This document shows positions 6,501-7,150 of a stretch of DNA of 7,150 bases, piece by piece (the first letter of the stretch is position 1; every line of letters begins with the position of its first letter). The position numbers and the translations under genes were made by a program. Under the pieces are notes generated by a model. It was given only the letters and a program-made list of their open reading frames with translations, did not search any database and had not been told where the DNA came from. Location: contig JAHJBR010000126.1 in assembly GCA_018813445.1 (NCBI GenBank), forward strand, positions 1 through 7,150, read 5' to 3'. Origin of the DNA: Microcaldota archaeon (GTDB lineage Archaea > Micrarchaeota > Micrarchaeia > Anstonellales > Bilamarchaeaceae).

Positions 6501-7150
6501 TGAAATATCCAGAAACCTCTGTGAATCTTACAAGCCCAACAAACTCCAGCATAGTCTCGCAGTTTCCATCAGTGTTCAACATCACGTATCAGAATTTTTC
6601 AATCCCATTTTGCGTAATGGAGGTTTATGCATCTGGTTCATTTTACAATTCCTATCCAATGAACTGTCTATTTGGAAATTGCACTGTTTCTTTAATTGAT
6701 CTTCCTCCTGGTCTAGATTATAGCTGGAACGCATCCTGCTCGCAAGGAGTGCTTCCTCCTGCATCAAGCGAATCCTGGGATTTCCTAGTTGTATATCCTA
6801 CTCCAAATTGCACTCTGATTTACCCAAACAATGACCAAATTCTAGACAATGCAGCAGGAGTACAATTCAATGTCTCTTTTCCAGGCTATTTCATAGATTT
6901 CAGCCGCAGTGTGCCTAATAATTTTTGCAACATCTCAGTATACAATAAATCTGGTTTGGTTCTTGAAAGACAAATGGCATCTTGCTCTAAAGGAGAATGC
7001 CTTGATCCTCTATCTACTATGAATTTAGAAAACGGGACCTATTCCTGGAACGCATCCTGCAATTTATGGCCGCTTGGAGAAGCAGTAAGCGAAACCCAGG
7101 TATTCCATCTAGGCTCTCAAGTGATTTTAAGAGAACCAGCAGACAATTCA
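3518..7150 (+). CDS. Giant secreted Cys-rich tandem-repeat surface protein (3' end beyond window)
   Basis: This frame is open for 1211 codons from ATG to the window edge with no stop; an in-frame TAA at 3503 excludes an earlier start. Residues 1-27 form a Sec-type signal peptide: Lys9, hydrophobic core 10-21, and likely cleavage near Thr-Glu-Ala-Ala (24-27). The rest is 12 complete tandem domains of about 91-107 residues plus the start of a 13th. The consensus per domain is: opening LxxPxxG; a central Y-x-SPxC followed by ISIY; a Cys-x(3-6)-Cys hairpin; LPEGxYxWNASC; and closing FxVxYP. This resembles an FN3/Ig-like beta-sandwich, with the YxW strand as strand F. By hand count there are 47 Cys and about 38 N-x-S/T sequons after the signal peptide. 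It is probably a glycosylated, disulfide-stabilised surface stalk, adhesin or sheath protein. No membrane anchor or sorting signal is in view; it could lie downstream. No enzymatic domain is seen. Confidence 0.9.
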   Translation, partial: MFDSKQYCKIYFTLLFLALLINHTEAASVTLDSPSDNSLVDLKTELTSFYWFVNGFTNSAACTLSISGSNKITAVNPNCANNAKCRVDVTTNQLTTGEYDWNVSCTNVIATASSGVWSFQAFTQGEDATCEILSPQTGEVFPAPPNNVFYTWKTGNLDFPYNCNIFVDSYFIISTTSNNDEDSTTSTVPMGLHAMKMNCFDPDTSVDCGQRLFNVDGEIILDLPADGITLNSMSNTFSFRTRGFSLQPSCNLSIYNTTGLYTKISSFSHLSNPNYEDDFSKTISDLPEGDYTWSVYCARDENSVSSLTNHFTIDYPVPLITLTNPDGSAPVQSTPYTFRIDYNSYTGPTCGISIYAVPSNNLIYYNSKSCWGGKGEFSVPNLLEGNYKWNASCSQGVYPKSSAGPVNFLVDYNDPNLVLTDPAEGFTITTTSYFFRLGYGVYSSPTCAISIYNKSNSLAYTGSKSCGAGSCSFFLSNALPEAEYKWNASCSQGVYPQSSAGFGNFSVDYPNPTLTQTAPLEGVELNQSSNYFTLSYSGYTSPSCSIFIYTDSHSLQTTSTKFCAGNTCTFTISNLPEGNYSWNASCSQNLFQNISTELKNFSVKYPIPTLVQSNPNDGVDLTLITNYFNLTYTGYTSPACEILITNAGTGFSQKYSLSCSGGNCFRGISNLPAALGYSWFGNCSQSMLLPTTTGSRSFNVRYDNTACDLLSPANNSVQSLLSILFQSNFSGFAANPSCTLHIYPVAGGVPTHTGMSCNIADNTCSKSVLNLGSGFYLWNVTCTRAPQADAKSKTFTFEVRYADTECHLIHPSEGYVINTTTNVLYANFSGFLSPPSARYDIYDFSSGSKITSNSLICSGLTGNCTGTMPLLAEGNYTWNITCTKAPQNPASSEIVRFEVDYPDSNLTLVYPAPADIVSSLINIFNISYNLYSSPMCAISIYNSSLSQAFYWRQACPAGTCPFIVSNLPEDIYTWNASCSQGILPTDSTSAGTFAVKYPETSVNLTSPTNSSIVSQFPSVFNITYQNFSIPFCVMEVYASGSFYNSYPMNCLFGNCTVSLIDLPPGLDYSWNASCSQGVLPPASSESWDFLVVYPTPNCTLIYPNNDQILDNAAGVQFNVSFPGYFIDFSRSVPNNFCNISVYNKSGLVLERQMASCSKGECLDPLSTMNLENGTYSWNASCNLWPLGEAVSETQVFHLGSQVILREPADNS
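4629..4635 (+). repeat. Seven-G homopolymer inside the surface-protein gene
   Basis: A run of seven G follows the codon for the second core Cys of R4 (TGC TGG GGG GGA). The reading frame is intact on both sides, so the present length is in frame. Runs of this length are unusual in this AT-rich sequence and can slip during replication. Confidence 0.6.
4676..4728 (+). repeat. Near-identical DNA block, copy in R4
   Basis: A 53-bp stretch covering YKWNASCSQGVYP and the following Ser-Ser-Ala-Gly matches the block at 4967-5019 at 48 of 53 bases. Four of the five differences lie within or directly after the Asn-Ala-Ser-Cys-Ser codons. The offset is 291 bp, exactly one domain. This suggests recent duplication or gene conversion between R4 and R5. 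Confidence 0.8.
4967..5019 (+). repeat. Near-identical DNA block, copy in R5
   Basis: Partner of the 53-bp block in R4. A shorter core, TGGAACGCATCCTGC, recurs exactly in R6 (5261), R11 (6725) and R12 (7046), and with one change in R5 (4973) and R10 (6437), so DNA-level identity in this motif extends across much of the array. Confidence 0.8.

Larger units (their letters stand above)
3599..7150 (+). repeat. Array of 12 full tandem domains plus a partial 13th
   Basis: Domain limits, taken between the closing YP and the next LxxP: R1 3599-3895, R2 3896-4168, R3 4169-4465, R4 4466-4756, R5 4757-5047, R6 5048-5335, R7 5336-5626, R8 5627-5923, R9 5924-6223, R10 6224-6511, R11 6512-6799, R12 6800-7120, and R13 from 7121 (VILREPADNS). 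R4-R7, R10 and R11 are 96-97 residues each. R2 is degenerate (91 residues; AMKMNC replaces YxWNxSC). R12 carries an insertion before its first core Cys (107 residues). The WN-x-[S/T]-C motif occurs in R1, R4-R6 and R8-R12. R3 has WSVYC and R7 has WFGNC followed by Ser. Core similarity is highest in R4-R6 and R10-R12, and lowest at the N-terminal end. Confidence 0.9.

Noticed and set aside
3599..7150. Regular DNA repeats considered as CRISPR or non-coding satellite
   Set aside because: The period is about 290 bp, the frame is open throughout, and conservation follows protein motifs; there are no short repeats with unique spacers.

Overview
The window looks like chromosomal DNA of an AT-rich archaeon, most likely a small-genome (DPANN-type) lineage. 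Three things support this. The HemK2/Mtq2-type methyltransferase and TrmJ-type tRNA methylase have archaeal-style architectures. Upstream of genes there are TATA-like boxes and GGTGAT-like ribosome sites rather than bacterial -35/-10 signals. The large secreted protein is built from repeats of a kind I associate with DPANN surface proteins. The lineage is an inference; no marker here fixes the phylum.

Layout. (1) Left edge, + strand: the C-terminal part of a P-type Ca2+-transporting ATPase (2-925), followed after 13 bp by an N5-glutamine methyltransferase of the HemK2/Mtq2 family (939-1526). (2) A minus-strand pair: a TrmJ/SpoU-family tRNA 2'-O-methyltransferase (3448-2711), then after 29 bp an uncharacterised 386-residue protein with an N-terminal HEAT-like segment (2681-1521). 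The second gene converges on the methyltransferase gene, and both genes stop inside one 6-bp palindrome, CTATAG. (3) A 69-bp divergent intergenic region (3449-3517) holding a palindromic TTTAAA box that is correctly spaced for a leaderless trmJ transcript and could also serve the rightward gene. (4) From 3518 to the right edge, one open frame of 1211 codons without a stop. It encodes a secreted protein with a signal peptide and 12 complete tandem domains of about 96-107 residues, plus the beginning of a 13th. It is the largest gene here and fills half the window.

Functionally, the two methyltransferases belong to translation (release-factor GGQ methylation and tRNA anticodon-loop 2'-O-methylation), and the ATPase to ion homeostasis. 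The giant protein faces outward. Its domains share an F-strand-like motif Y-x-W-N-x-[S/T]-C, in which an N-glycosylation sequon sits directly before a conserved cysteine, and most domains carry four cysteines in a fixed pattern. This Cys-rich, sequon-rich repeat is the most interesting object in the window. There is no intergenic stretch above 70 bp, no RNA gene, no CRISPR array and no mobile element that I can see.
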